Assembly (NCBI GenBank): GCA_044222195.1
Contig: JBGANS010000020.1
Coordinates: 13,954-77,953, forward strand
Length of the DNA stretch: 64,000 nt
From: JAHBXE01 sp044222195
GTDB taxonomy: Bacteria > Planctomycetota > Phycisphaerae > Phycisphaerales > UBA1924
Reading direction: 5' to 3'
Shown here piece by piece: positions 41,919 to 50,377 of this stretch. Positions within the stretch are counted from its first letter, which is position 1. Each line of letters starts with the position of its first letter. The translations under genes were made by a program, and so were the position numbers. Below the pieces are notes generated by a model. It saw only the letters and a program-made list of their open reading frames with translations, had not been told where the DNA came from and made no database searches.

Positions 41919-42505
41919 ACGAGCCCCCGCCCGACATTGCGGCGTTGAAGGCGACCCTGCGGCACTCGCTCAAGGAGTCCCTGGCGGCCGTCGCAGAGGA
42001 AGCCGCCCGGCAAGGGTCGGAACAGATCTGCCAGCACATCGCCGCCGCCGCCTTCTGGCAAACGGCGAGGGCCGTGATGATGTTTGCGCCCGTCAAGGGT
42101 GAGCCGAATCTGCGGCCGCTGGCGGTGGAGATGTTGAAGCGGGGAAGGTTGTGCCTGCCTCGGGTCGATTGGGCGCAGAAGCGAATGGCGGCCGCGGCGG
42201 TGGGGGACCTGGATCGCTCGCTGGTGCTCCGGCGGAACAACATCCTGGAGCCTCGACCGGAGTGCCCAGAAGTTCCGGCCTCGGAGATCGACGTGATCCT
42301 CGTGCCCGGTCTGGGGTTTGACCGCAGCGGTCGGCGGCTCGGACGGGGCGGCGGGTTCTACGACCGGTTCTTGGCGGACCCATCCTTGCGGGCGGTACGG
42401 TGCGGTGTACTCTTTGACTGCCAGCTCGTAGGGTCGATTCCTGCCGAGCCGCATGACATTGTCGTCCACCACCTCGCAACACCGTCTCAACTGTGGAAGA
42501 CGTGA
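41915..42505 (+). CDS. 5-formyltetrahydrofolate cyclo-ligase
   Basis: Converts 5-formyl-THF to 5,10-methenyl-THF with ATP, returning a storage folate to one-carbon metabolism. 196 aa. The conserved C-terminal motif PGLGFDRSGRRLGRGGGFYDR is present (the phosphate loop is in RRLGRGGGFYD), as is the mid-protein MMFAPVKGEPNLRPL. The start overlaps the rarA stop as ATGA, so the two are co-translated. purN, which uses 10-formyl-THF, lies 20 kb away on the other strand. Confidence 0.92.
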   Translation: MNEPPPDIAALKATLRHSLKESLAAVAEEAARQGSEQICQHIAAAAFWQTARAVMMFAPVKGEPNLRPLAVEMLKRGRLCLPRVDWAQKRMAAAAVGDLDRSLVLRRNNILEPRPECPEVPASEIDVILVPGLGFDRSGRRLGRGGGFYDRFLADPSLRAVRCGVLFDCQLVGSIPAEPHDIVVHHLATPSQLWKT

Positions 42506-42577
42506 GGGCGGCTGCGCCGATATTCTCTTCACCTATCGCACGGCCGGGGGACCCGGCCTTGACCTGGAAGGATCCGC

Positions 42578-43804
42578 ATGCCATTGCCCAGCCAGTCCGG
42601 TCGATCGTCCACGGGTGCCCGTTCTCCATCGTCCTATGGAAAGAGGAAGGGACCCGGGCCGCGACTGATCGTGGTGGGCCTGGTCGTCGTGGCCGCGGTC
42701 GTCGTCTGGTTGATGCTTCCGTCAAGCCAGCGTGACAAGATGCTCACGCCGGGCGCCGCGTCAGCCGGGCAGGGGCCGGCCACCGAGGTCAAGCGCGACA
42801 CCACGCCCCCGCCGGTCGTTGCACCCCCCGAAACGCTCAGGCCGCCCGAATCGGTCAGGCCGCCAACCCCGCTTGTGGAAATCAACCAAGGTCGGGGTGG
42901 TAACACATCGGGCGGTTCCGGCGACAAGAGCGCGGCGTCCCGGGAGCCATCCACGCCCGTCGTTGCCCCAGAGCCGACGCCGATGAAACCCATCCAGGCG
43001 GAACCTAAGGCGTCACCCAGCGCCATCGATCAGGTTCCCTCGGTCGCCGCCGCGAGGCAGAAACAGTCCGAAGGCGATCTGGTGACAGCCCGGGTGCTCT
43101 TCAGCAAGGTACTGGCGGATGGAAAGCTGGCGGACTCGGAAGAAGAGGCCGTTCGCGAGGAACTCACCAGGATCAACGACGACCTGGTGTTCTCGCCGCG
43201 GGTCATTCCGACCGATCCGTATTCGATGGTGCACAAGGTGCAGTCCGGCGAGTCGTTGATCAAGATTGCGCAGAAGTACAAGCTGGCGCCGGACTGGCGA
43301 CTGATCCAGCGTGTGAACCGGATGTCGAGCCCGAGCCGGATCAGTCTCGGCCAGTCGCTCAAGCTCGTGAAAGGTCCCTTCCACGCCGTCGTACGGAAAT
43401 CGAAGTACCGCCTCGATCTCTACATGGGCCCGGCGGACGACGAGAGCAGCTGGGTGTTCATCCGATCGTTCAAGGTCGGGCTGGGTGAGGGCAACTCCAC
43501 GCCCGCCGGAACCTACATCATCAAGAAGGCCTCGAAGCTCGTTGACCCCTACTGGGTGAACCCGCGCACCGGGGAGCGCTTTGAGAGCCGAGACCCCAAG
43601 AACCCGATCGGCGAATACTGGATGGGCCTCGAAGGCGTCGGCGAGGCCGTCGCGCAGTCCGGCTACGGCATTCACGGCACGATCGATCCCGACAGCATCG
43701 GGAAGCAGAAGTCGATGGGATGCGTGCGGCTCGGGAACGAGGACATCGCGCTCATGTTCGAGCTGCTGGGCGAAGAAGTCAGCATGGTTCGGATCGAGCC
43801 CTGA
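42578..43804 (+). CDS. L,D-transpeptidase with LysM domain
   Basis: 408 aa cell-envelope enzyme. A signal anchor (LIVVGLVVVAAVVVWLM, residues 30-46) is followed by a Pro-rich linker to about residue 145, a short helical segment, a LysM domain (MVHKVQSGESLIKIAQKYKL, about 216-262) and a YkuD catalytic domain with HGT at 366-368 and the nucleophile Cys382 in SMGCVRL. Such enzymes cross-link peptidoglycan or attach proteins to it, which is notable because planctomycete peptidoglycan was long doubted. ATG 42578 encodes MPLPSQSG; no strong ribosome-binding site. Confidence 0.92.
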   Translation: MPLPSQSGRSSTGARSPSSYGKRKGPGPRLIVVGLVVVAAVVVWLMLPSSQRDKMLTPGAASAGQGPATEVKRDTTPPPVVAPPETLRPPESVRPPTPLVEINQGRGGNTSGGSGDKSAASREPSTPVVAPEPTPMKPIQAEPKASPSAIDQVPSVAAARQKQSEGDLVTARVLFSKVLADGKLADSEEEAVREELTRINDDLVFSPRVIPTDPYSMVHKVQSGESLIKIAQKYKLAPDWRLIQRVNRMSSPSRISLGQSLKLVKGPFHAVVRKSKYRLDLYMGPADDESSWVFIRSFKVGLGEGNSTPAGTYIIKKASKLVDPYWVNPRTGERFESRDPKNPIGEYWMGLEGVGEAVAQSGYGIHGTIDPDSIGKQKSMGCVRLGNEDIALMFELLGEEVSMVRIEP

Positions 43805-43814
43805 CCCGTCAGAT

Positions 43815-44696
43815 TCAGGCCCCGCTGGGGTGCCAGATCGTCTTCATCTCCACGAACGGCTCGATCCACCACGGGCTGTGGCATTCGGCTTCGTTGAGCC
43901 AATCATTCTGATCCCGGATCGTGACCCGCTTCACGTTGTCCGCTGCGCCCTCGCGGAGGAGTTTCGCCTCATCCGCCTTCAGCCCCGCGGCGTGCAGAGC
44001 ATCGATATCACGATGCGAGGAAAAGTGGGGCAGGAGTTCGGCGCGCTGCCCGGTCAGAAGGTTGATCACGCCGGCCGGCACATCGCTGGTCGCGCACACC
44101 TCGCCGAGCACAGCGCCCGGGAGAGGGTTGGCCTGCGAAACGAACGCGACGACCGTGTTGCCGGCGCACACGGCCGGCGCGATGAGCGACACGAGGCCGA
44201 GCAGTGAAGGGGCATCCGGTGCAATCACTCCGACGACGCCCGTGGGCTCCGGAACCGTGAAGTTGTAGAAAGGACCTGAAACGGGGTTGTTGCACCCCAG
44301 GATCTGCGAATACTTGTCCGCCCAGCCCCCGAAACTGACAAGCCGATCGATCGCGGTATCAATCTCCTTGGCGGGTGAAAGCGCCGCGGCCGACTTCTTG
44401 CCCTTGGCCAACAGCGAGACGAGGTCGATGAACTCGCTCCGCTTGCCTTCGAGCATTTCGGCCATCCGGTAGAGGATCTGGCCGCGGTTGTAGGGAGTGG
44501 CGTTGGACCAGCCCGTGAATGCCTTTCGGGCGGCTTCGACGGCGTCGCGAAGGTCTTTGCGAGAGGCGTTTGAGATGTGCGCGAGAATGGAGCCGCCGGC
44601 GCCCTTGAACGGGAGAGATCGGCCGCTCTCGCTGCGCGGAAACGCGCCGCCGATAAACAGCTTGTAGGTCTTGAGCACTTCGAGACGGTCGGGCAT
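43815..44696 (-). CDS. Truncated aldehyde dehydrogenase family protein
   Basis: 293 aa against about 480 for the family. It matches the N-terminal NAD-binding part: YKLFIGGAFPRSESGRSL, VEAARKAFTGW, NRGQILYRMAEMLEGKR, and the EPTGVVGVIAPDAPSLLGLVSL / NTVVAF region. The catalytic domain with the active-site cysteine and the glutamate ELGG motif is missing. Downstream lies a convergent gene 10 nt away, so this is not a frameshift. Similar short ALDH homologues exist beside full-length ones elsewhere; none is adjacent here. ATG 44696 follows GAGG with 6 nt spacing. Confidence 0.82.
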   Translation of the reverse strand: MPDRLEVLKTYKLFIGGAFPRSESGRSLPFKGAGGSILAHISNASRKDLRDAVEAARKAFTGWSNATPYNRGQILYRMAEMLEGKRSEFIDLVSLLAKGKKSAAALSPAKEIDTAIDRLVSFGGWADKYSQILGCNNPVSGPFYNFTVPEPTGVVGVIAPDAPSLLGLVSLIAPAVCAGNTVVAFVSQANPLPGAVLGEVCATSDVPAGVINLLTGQRAELLPHFSSHRDIDALHAAGLKADEAKLLREGAADNVKRVTIRDQNDWLNEAECHSPWWIEPFVEMKTIWHPSGA

Positions 44697-44724
44697 GGGC
44701 ATCCTCGGGGCCAACTGTATCCCG

Positions 44725-45510
44725 CTAACGGGGCGCGTTGACCCAGCGGTACTCATTCGCGTTCGATCCGTTGATGGTGTAGTACACCCGCCGTGCGAGC
44801 AGGCGGATGTGCGACGCGTTGAGATCTCCCGGCTCGGCGATGTTCGGATTGGGCCCCTTCGGCGAACGGAACGGCGCGACCGAGCCGTCGACATACCCGA
44901 TCGAGCACAGGCCGTTGTGCCAGCTGGCGAACTGATCCGTGCCGGCCCACGACCCGTCGTCGAAAGACTGGTTCCAGAAAAGCGAGTCCTCTTCGATCAG
45001 GAGCGGGAGCGAGGGAAAGCGGGACGCCGTGGCCGGGTTGAATCCCTGCGCAGGGCTGGATGGATACAGCATGCTCCATGGAAGATCGAGCTTCGCGCCG
45101 GCCATGCGTATGACCATGGTGTAGTCGAACCACGTGTTGGCCCGGCGCTTGGCCGTCGGGCATTCCATGATCCGGTCAACCGTCTGCATGTAGGGCGCGA
45201 GCACGGAAGTTTCGAACGGGTGCCGGTACGCCGTGGGGTTGGACAGGTACGCCTGGTTGACGCGCCCGGCCCAGTCGAGGTTTTTGGCGCCCTGCCAATA
45301 GGTGCCGGGCATCACCTTGAAGTCGCTCGCATAGGTCACCATGCCGAGGGTGAGCTGGCGGACATTCGAGGTGCAGACCGCCGCCCGGGCGTTCTCGCGC
45401 CCCTTGCCCAGCGCGGGCAGCAGCAGCCCAATCAGCAACGCGATAATGGCGATCACCACCAGCAGCTCGATGAGCGTGAAGGCGCGGCGAAGATGACAAG
45501 AAGTGGGCAT
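44725..45510 (-). CDS. Type II secretion/pilus-type pseudopilin (prepilin N-terminal methylation motif)
   Basis: 261 aa. The prepilin signature AFTLIELLVVIAIIALLIG is present, with cleavage expected before the phenylalanine of FTLIE. The soluble part has the planctomycete pseudopilin features ARAAVCTSNVRQLTLGMVTYASD and a C-terminal HNG...GYVDGSVAPF (H-x-x-DG-like). It is probably processed by a prepilin peptidase and exported through a type II-like system. No other secretion genes are beside it. The longer overlapping ORF in another frame is rejected. Confidence 0.88.
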   Translation of the reverse strand: MPTSCHLRRAFTLIELLVVIAIIALLIGLLLPALGKGRENARAAVCTSNVRQLTLGMVTYASDFKVMPGTYWQGAKNLDWAGRVNQAYLSNPTAYRHPFETSVLAPYMQTVDRIMECPTAKRRANTWFDYTMVIRMAGAKLDLPWSMLYPSSPAQGFNPATASRFPSLPLLIEEDSLFWNQSFDDGSWAGTDQFASWHNGLCSIGYVDGSVAPFRSPKGPNPNIAEPGDLNASHIRLLARRVYYTINGSNANEYRWVNAPR

Positions 45511-45667
45511 GGACGCTAACGCCCCCGAGTGGGAGCACTCACACTACCACCGCACTGAAGAGTCCGCAATGCCAAGGGGCTTCAGTAGTCCATTTCTGTC
45601 GATGGGAGGTCCGGGTATCATCGGCCCCGAACCGCTCCGGTTCGGGCTTTGGGGTCAGCATCCGACC

Positions 45668-46882
45668 ATGACTCGATTTCTGGACAAGCGGCCGTGGCTG
45701 ACCGACCCGCGTGTCCTCGTTGCGCTGTACGTACTGCTCGGCCTGGGTGTGACCGCGTTCCAGCTCTGGATGAAACCCGAGTCGATCAACAACTACAGGA
45801 TCTTCCGAACATCGTTCGAGAATCTGCTCGAGCATCGGAACCTGTATGTTCACTACCCGGACAAGCACGAGGACCTGTACAAGTACAGCCCCACGTTCGC
45901 CCTGTTCATGGCGCCCTTCCGCGCCCTGCCGATCGGCGTCGGCCTCATGTTCTGGAATCTCTGCAACTCACTCCTGCCGCTGTGGGCGGTCTACCGCCTG
46001 AAAGTGTCGCGCCAGGCGGCGGCGTTCATGCTGTGGTTCATCCTGCCGCAGCTCCACGGTGCGGTCCAGAACAACCAAAGCAACGGGATCATGCTCGGGC
46101 TCATGCTGGGCGCCTTCGCGATGCTGGAGCGGCGGCAGATCGCCTGGGCGGCACTGCTGGTGTGCCTGGGGTTCTACGTCAAGGTGTTCGGCGCCGGCGC
46201 GGCGGTGCTGTTCCTGCTCTACGACCGCAAGGCGGCATTTGTGTCCTGGTGTCTCGCGTGGGGCCTGGTGCTGGCGGTGTTGCCCGTCCCGATCACAGGG
46301 GCCTCCGGGCTTGTTGAGAACTACCGGCAGTGGCTGGAGCTGCTCCGCGTTGACCAGGCTCACGAAATGAACTACTCGGTGATGACCTTCGTCAGCAAGG
46401 TCACCAGCGTGCACCTTCCGGACCGGGTGTACCTGGGGCCGGGGCTGATTCTGCTCTTCGTGCCGCTCGCTCGCGCCGAAGTCCGGAGAGAACCGCTGTT
46501 CCGGCCCCTCCTGTGCGCGAGCCTCCTGCTCTGGGTCGTCATCTTCAATCACAAGGCCGAAGCGCCGACGTATGTCATCGCGATGGGCGGCGTGGCCCTG
46601 TGGGCGCTCGAAGAACCGCGAAGCGTGCTCCGCACTTCCTTGCTGTGGTTCGTGACGATCGTGACCAGCTTCGGCCAGAGCGATCTATTTCCCAAGTTCA
46701 TCCGGGATGGGATCATCTCGGACTACGGCGTCAAGACCGTTCCATGCATCGTGGTATGGATCGTCATCACGGTGCGGATGCTCGCCGCACGCGGGCGCGA
46801 CCTTCGGGGCGATGAAATCGCGTGCGAGCCGGCGCACGGCCTCAGTGATGCAGGAACGCCTTCAGCCGCTCCGAAAGCGTGA
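45668..46882 (+). CDS. Membrane glycosyltransferase, GT87/DUF2029-like
   Basis: 404 aa with about nine to ten transmembrane helices. The first loop contains NNYRIFRTSFENLLEHRNLYVHYPDKHEDLYKYSP split by the characteristic acidic/Tyr-rich sequence of DUF2029 mannosyltransferase-like proteins, followed by LFMAPFRALPIGVGLMFWN. The donor is probably a polyprenyl-linked sugar. ATG 45668 is chosen by homology of the first helix region; the frame is open upstream to 45503. The 3' end overlaps the zinc-ribbon gene on the other strand by 41 nt. Confidence 0.8.
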   Translation: MTRFLDKRPWLTDPRVLVALYVLLGLGVTAFQLWMKPESINNYRIFRTSFENLLEHRNLYVHYPDKHEDLYKYSPTFALFMAPFRALPIGVGLMFWNLCNSLLPLWAVYRLKVSRQAAAFMLWFILPQLHGAVQNNQSNGIMLGLMLGAFAMLERRQIAWAALLVCLGFYVKVFGAGAAVLFLLYDRKAAFVSWCLAWGLVLAVLPVPITGASGLVENYRQWLELLRVDQAHEMNYSVMTFVSKVTSVHLPDRVYLGPGLILLFVPLARAEVRREPLFRPLLCASLLLWVVIFNHKAEAPTYVIAMGGVALWALEEPRSVLRTSLLWFVTIVTSFGQSDLFPKFIRDGIISDYGVKTVPCIVVWIVITVRMLAARGRDLRGDEIACEPAHGLSDAGTPSAAPKA

Positions 46883-47240
46883 ACTCGGAAAGATCCCTGA
46901 GCTCGCCCGCGTCCAGCAACACGCCCCCGCACGACTTGCAGACGTCAATCTCCACGTGCGGCTGGCGCGAGTCGGGAACAGTGACGAGCGGCGCCTGGTC
47001 GCGCGGACACAGCAGCGTCGACGCGCGATAAACATTCCACTGGTACTGCTGCTTGGCGGGGCCGTAGTCGATGTTCGCCGCGGCGGACTTGTGCTTGATC
47101 GCCGCTTCGAGCTCGTAAGGATCGAACCACATCGCGCCGCAGCGGGCGCAATGGTCGACGATCAGAGTGCCCACGGTCACTTTCTCCATGAGGGCGGCGT
47201 CCTTTGGGCAGCGCAGGCGGGTGTCGGCGGGGGTCGGCAT
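46842..47240 (-). CDS. zf-TFIIB-type zinc-ribbon protein
   Basis: 132 aa with two zinc-ribbon units: CPKDAALMEKVTV...CARCGAMWFDPYELEAAI and CPRDQAPLVTV...CKSCGGVLLDAGELRDL. Each has the Cys-Pro-x-Asp start and the CxxCGxxWxDxGE-like end of the zf-TFIIB family. The function of these small proteins is not established. The start at 47240 has no ribosome-binding site; TACGCT lies exactly 6 nt upstream. It diverges from the M19 dipeptidase gene with only 48 nt between start codons. Confidence 0.88.
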   Translation of the reverse strand: MPTPADTRLRCPKDAALMEKVTVGTLIVDHCARCGAMWFDPYELEAAIKHKSAAANIDYGPAKQQYQWNVYRASTLLCPRDQAPLVTVPDSRQPHVEIDVCKSCGGVLLDAGELRDLSEFTLSERLKAFLHH

Positions 47241-47246
47241 GCGACA

Positions 47247-47252
47247 AGCGTA
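47247..47252 (-). promoter_or_regulatory. -10 box (TACGCT) of the zf-TFIIB gene, leaderless spacing
   Basis: TACGCT ends 6 nt before the start codon at 47240 on the minus strand. It lies back to back with the -10 box of the divergent dipeptidase gene. Confidence 0.55.
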
Positions 47253-47275
47253 TCGCTCGATCCGGGCATCGGATG

Positions 47276-47281
47276 TACGAT
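47276..47281 (+). promoter_or_regulatory. -10 box (TACGAT) of the M19 dipeptidase gene, leaderless spacing
   Basis: TACGAT ends 7 nt before ATG 47289 and argues for that start over ATG 47280. Confidence 0.5.
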
Positions 47282-47288
47282 GCGATGC

Positions 47289-48317
47289 ATGGTCCGGCGA
47301 TGGTTCGACGCCCATCTTGATCTCGCGTATCTCGCGCTCAACGGGCGGGATATGTCGCGGGGGCTCACCGATTGCGGCGGGCCGCACCCGCCCGCGGCGG
47401 TCACGTTGCCGGCGCTGACCCGGGGGGGCGTTCAGGCGTGCCTGGGAACGGTGTTCACCGAGATGGACGGGACCGATGCGGTGTCCTATCCCGCTGGCAA
47501 CGTAGAAGCGGCGCACCGGGCCGGGGCACGACAGATCGATGTGTACCAGCAGTGGATGAGCGAAGGTCGCGTTTCGCCCTGGACATCACCGTCAAAGGCA
47601 GGAGCACCGTGCCTGGGAATCCTGGTCGAATGCGCCGATCCGATCCGGCATCCCGATGAACTGCCCTGGTGGGTGGAGCGAGGGGTGGTGGCGATCGGCC
47701 TGGCCTGGGCGAGGGGCTCGAGGTATGCGAGCGGGAATGCCGCGCCGTCGTGCGACAGCGGAGAAGGGCTGAGCGAACTCGGACGGGAGATGGTCCAGCG
47801 GATGGATGCGATGGGAGTCGTGCACGATGTGTCGCACCTGTCGGATCGGGCGCTCGACGACCTGCTGTCTCTGACGGACCGGCCGGTCATCGCATCGCAT
47901 TCGAACTGCCGTGAGCTCCTGGGAGGTCAGAATCAGCGGCACCTGACGGACCCGGCGATCAAGGAGATCGGTCGGCGCGGCGGGGTGATCGGGCTGAACC
48001 TGGTCAAGAACTTCATCCGCACGGGTCTCGACAGGTCGAACCCGATGGACCGCCCGAGCATCGCGGACTGTGTCAAGCACGTGGAGCACATCTGCGGGCT
48101 CCTCGGGCATGACAGGTCCGTCGGGCTTGGGTCCGATCTCGATGGCGGAATGTCGGCGCACGATCTTCCGGCGGGAATCGACTCGCCGGATGGATTTGAA
48201 AAGCTCGCGGAAGGGCTAGCGGCCCGGGGCTGGAGCGATGTAGGCGTAGACGCCTTTGCGTGGGGGAACTGGGCCCGATTCTTCGGCCGCGGCGGCGGCG
48301 CAGAACAAGCACCATGA
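47289..48317 (+). CDS. Membrane dipeptidase (peptidase family M19)
   Basis: 342 aa amidohydrolase-fold zinc dipeptidase. Metal-site motifs: FDAHLDLAYLAL at the N-terminus, SHSNCRELLG, and VGLGSDLDGG near the C-terminus, with VVHDVSHLSD between. Members cleave dipeptides, including D-amino-acid-containing ones. No signal peptide is visible, so a cytoplasmic location is likely. I chose ATG 47289 for its -10 spacing; ATG 47280 adds three residues. The 3' end overlaps the M48 gene on the opposite strand by 102 nt. Confidence 0.9.
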   Translation: MVRRWFDAHLDLAYLALNGRDMSRGLTDCGGPHPPAAVTLPALTRGGVQACLGTVFTEMDGTDAVSYPAGNVEAAHRAGARQIDVYQQWMSEGRVSPWTSPSKAGAPCLGILVECADPIRHPDELPWWVERGVVAIGLAWARGSRYASGNAAPSCDSGEGLSELGREMVQRMDAMGVVHDVSHLSDRALDDLLSLTDRPVIASHSNCRELLGGQNQRHLTDPAIKEIGRRGGVIGLNLVKNFIRTGLDRSNPMDRPSIADCVKHVEHICGLLGHDRSVGLGSDLDGGMSAHDLPAGIDSPDGFEKLAEGLAARGWSDVGVDAFAWGNWARFFGRGGGAEQAP

Positions 48318-49235
48318 GGTTGGATCGCCTAGCTCGGACGGGGGGGCCATGGCGGTCTTCTGGGGGGCGGGCTTTGGAACCTTGGCGATGACGTCGAGAA
48401 AGTCTTTCTTGTAACGGTCTTTGAAGTCCTGGTACTTGGGGTTGTTCTGGGTGGAGGCGTAGTCGGTGTCGAGGAGATGCTGGATCTGTTCGACGCGGGC
48501 GCCAGGGTCCGGGTGGGTCGAGAGGATGGCGGGTGTTGAGTTGCCCTTGGAGAGGTTCTGAAGGACCTGCATGACTTCGAGCTGGCCGCGGGGGTTGTAG
48601 CCGACGTTGGACATGTAGCGGACGCCGAGGCGGTCGGCCTCGAGCTCTTCGTTGCGGCCGAACTTGAGCATGACAAGGCTGCCGCCGACGCTCACTGCGG
48701 GTATGCCGTAGCCGCCGATCTGCCGGACGCGCTGGTTGTCGGAGGTGCTGACGACGACGGCGCCGATGGCGACGCCCGCGGTCAGGAGCGTGCTCGAGGC
48801 AATTCGCTGCGCGCCGTGCTGCGCGGTGACGTGGCCGATCTCGTGCCCAAGGACACCGGCCATCTGGGCCTCGGTGGTGAGCTTCTCGGCGAGGCCGCGG
48901 GTGAAGAAGACCTTACCGCCGGGGAGGGCAAAGGCGTTGACGACGTCGGTGTTGAGGAGAGTGAACTCCCAGGGAAGGGTGGGGTTGTAGGACTCGGTCT
49001 GCTGGGCCATCTTGGCGCCGATGTCGGTGACGTACTTCTGGAGAGCGGCGTTCTCTATCTTGCCGCCGTATTCCTTGGTGAAGCCGGGGGCGGCCTCAGC
49101 GCCGAGGGCGACTTCCTGGTTGCGGGACATGCCGAGCGTGAGGATGGACTTGCCGGTGGCGGCGTTCTTGGTGCAGCCGGCGATAGAGAAAGCGATGAAT
49201 GCGGCGGCGAGCAGCGGTCGGTGGAACCCACGCAT
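48216..49235 (-). CDS. M48 family metalloprotease lipoprotein (BepA/LoiP-like)
   Basis: 339 aa. The lipobox AFSIAGC predicts a lipid anchor. The protease domain has the HEIGHVTAQHG zinc motif and the third ligand in FGRNEELEADRLGVRYM; FALPGGKVFFTRGL is typical of periplasmic M48 proteases that survey envelope proteins. The last 60 residues (after about 280) are a Pro/Ala-rich tail ending in GPVPPRKGVYAYIAPAPGR, coded antisense to the end of the dipeptidase gene. ATG 49235 follows AAGGAG. Confidence 0.92.
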   Translation of the reverse strand: MRGFHRPLLAAAFIAFSIAGCTKNAATGKSILTLGMSRNQEVALGAEAAPGFTKEYGGKIENAALQKYVTDIGAKMAQQTESYNPTLPWEFTLLNTDVVNAFALPGGKVFFTRGLAEKLTTEAQMAGVLGHEIGHVTAQHGAQRIASSTLLTAGVAIGAVVVSTSDNQRVRQIGGYGIPAVSVGGSLVMLKFGRNEELEADRLGVRYMSNVGYNPRGQLEVMQVLQNLSKGNSTPAILSTHPDPGARVEQIQHLLDTDYASTQNNPKYQDFKDRYKKDFLDVIAKVPKPAPQKTAMAPPSELGDPTSWCLFCAAAAAEESGPVPPRKGVYAYIAPAPGR

Positions 49236-49276
49236 GGATGTTCACTCCTTGAGAAGCGGCCCGGGTACCATCGGGC

Positions 49277-50062
49277 GTGCAGACTTCCGTGAACAAGGTT
49301 ACGCCGGAGGCGGGTGCGCGGTGGGATGACGCCGAGCTGTCCAATCCGCACGTGCACGCCGAGAAAGCGAGCAAAGTTCGCGGCATGTTCGGCGCGATCG
49401 CGCGGAGCTATGACCTGAACAACCGGCTGCACTCGCTGGGCCGGGACCAGGCGTGGCGGAGGCGGGCGGTGCGCGAGGCGGGCGTGCGGGCGGGGGATGT
49501 GGTGATCGATGTCGCCTGCGGGACGGGGGACTTGACGGAGTTGTTCGGGAAGTCGGAGGCCGGGAAAGTGATCGGTGTGGACTTCACGCCGGAGATGCTG
49601 TCGATTGCGAGGGAGAAGATCGGGCGGAGAGCGGCGGGGGTTCGGGAGAAGGTGACGTACCGGGAGGGGGATGCGCAGGCGCTGGAGCTTGGGGATGCTT
49701 CGGCGGATGTGGTGTCGATTGCGTTTGGGATCAGGAATGTGGCTTCGCCGGAGAGGGCGGTTGGTGAGTTTGCGCGGGTGCTGAAGCCGGGGGGGCGGCT
49801 GGTGATTCTGGAGTTTGGGCGGCCGCGGCGGGGGCCGGCGCGGTGGCTGAATGATTTCTATTGCGGGTGGGTGATGCCGCGAACGGCGACGATGATCAGC
49901 GGGGATCGGAGCGGGGCGTACCGGTATCTTCCGAAGAGCGTGGGGACGTTCATGGAGAGGGCGGAGATGTGCGCGATGATGGAGCGGGCGGAGTTCACGC
50001 GGGTGAGGGCGGTGGGGCTGACGTTTGGAATCTGCGTGTGCTACGTGGGGGTGAGGGGCTAG
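49277..50062 (+). CDS. ubiE: Demethylmenaquinone methyltransferase (UbiE/MenG family)
   Basis: SAM-dependent C-methyltransferase of menaquinone (or ubiquinone) biosynthesis. 261 aa. Family motifs: FGAIARSYDLNNRLHSLGRDQAWRR in two parts at the N-terminus, motif I VIDVACGTGDLTE, GVDFTPEML, and the signature SIAFGIRNVASPERAVGEFARVLKPGG. The start is GTG 49277 with TACCAT 5 nt upstream and no ribosome-binding site; GTG 49289 is possible. The gene has extremely G-rich codons compared with genes at the left of the window. Confidence 0.93.
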   Translation: MQTSVNKVTPEAGARWDDAELSNPHVHAEKASKVRGMFGAIARSYDLNNRLHSLGRDQAWRRRAVREAGVRAGDVVIDVACGTGDLTELFGKSEAGKVIGVDFTPEMLSIAREKIGRRAAGVREKVTYREGDAQALELGDASADVVSIAFGIRNVASPERAVGEFARVLKPGGRLVILEFGRPRRGPARWLNDFYCGWVMPRTATMISGDRSGAYRYLPKSVGTFMERAEMCAMMERAEFTRVRAVGLTFGICVCYVGVRG

Positions 50063-50377
50063 GTAGATTCAAGATGCTCAAGGTGCTCAAGATTTGGAGA
50101 GAGGGTTTTGAGCATCTTGACGGACGGTGGGTGAGGAGACCGCGTTTGTGCGGATAAAGAGCGGCGCTGGAGAGGATTTGAAGGGGGGAAAGGGGACTCT
50201 GGGGACCTGATTGGCCAGTGGGGGCCAGTACACACTATTGAGCGAAGGCGGACCCCCGAGTGCACTGAGAGTTTGGGGAAGTTCCTTGCATAGTCAAAAC
50301 CCTGAGGTAGACTTTTGGGACCTGTCGGCGCGAGGGTGAGGGCGGGCCGGCATTCGGAACGGTCACGAGGAGCAACC
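50063..50377 (+). other. 315-nt intergenic region
   Basis: It contains a 13-bp inverted repeat (50069-50081 and 50108-50120), a possible -10 box TAGACT at 50309-50314, and, at its end, the GAGGAG ribosome-binding site of the next gene. No further gene seen. Confidence 0.5.
50069..50120. repeat. 13-bp perfect inverted repeat after ubiE
   Basis: TCAAGATGCTCAA and TTGAGCATCTTGA flank a 26-nt loop that contains further copies of GTGCTCAAG. It lies 6 nt after the ubiE stop. There is no T-run, so a simple terminator is unlikely. Confidence 0.6.

Noticed and set aside
43815..44894. Frameshifted full-length aldehyde dehydrogenase
   Set aside because: Sequence downstream of the stop belongs to a convergent L,D-transpeptidase gene, so no missing half is present; upstream extension to 44894 is not ALDH-like.
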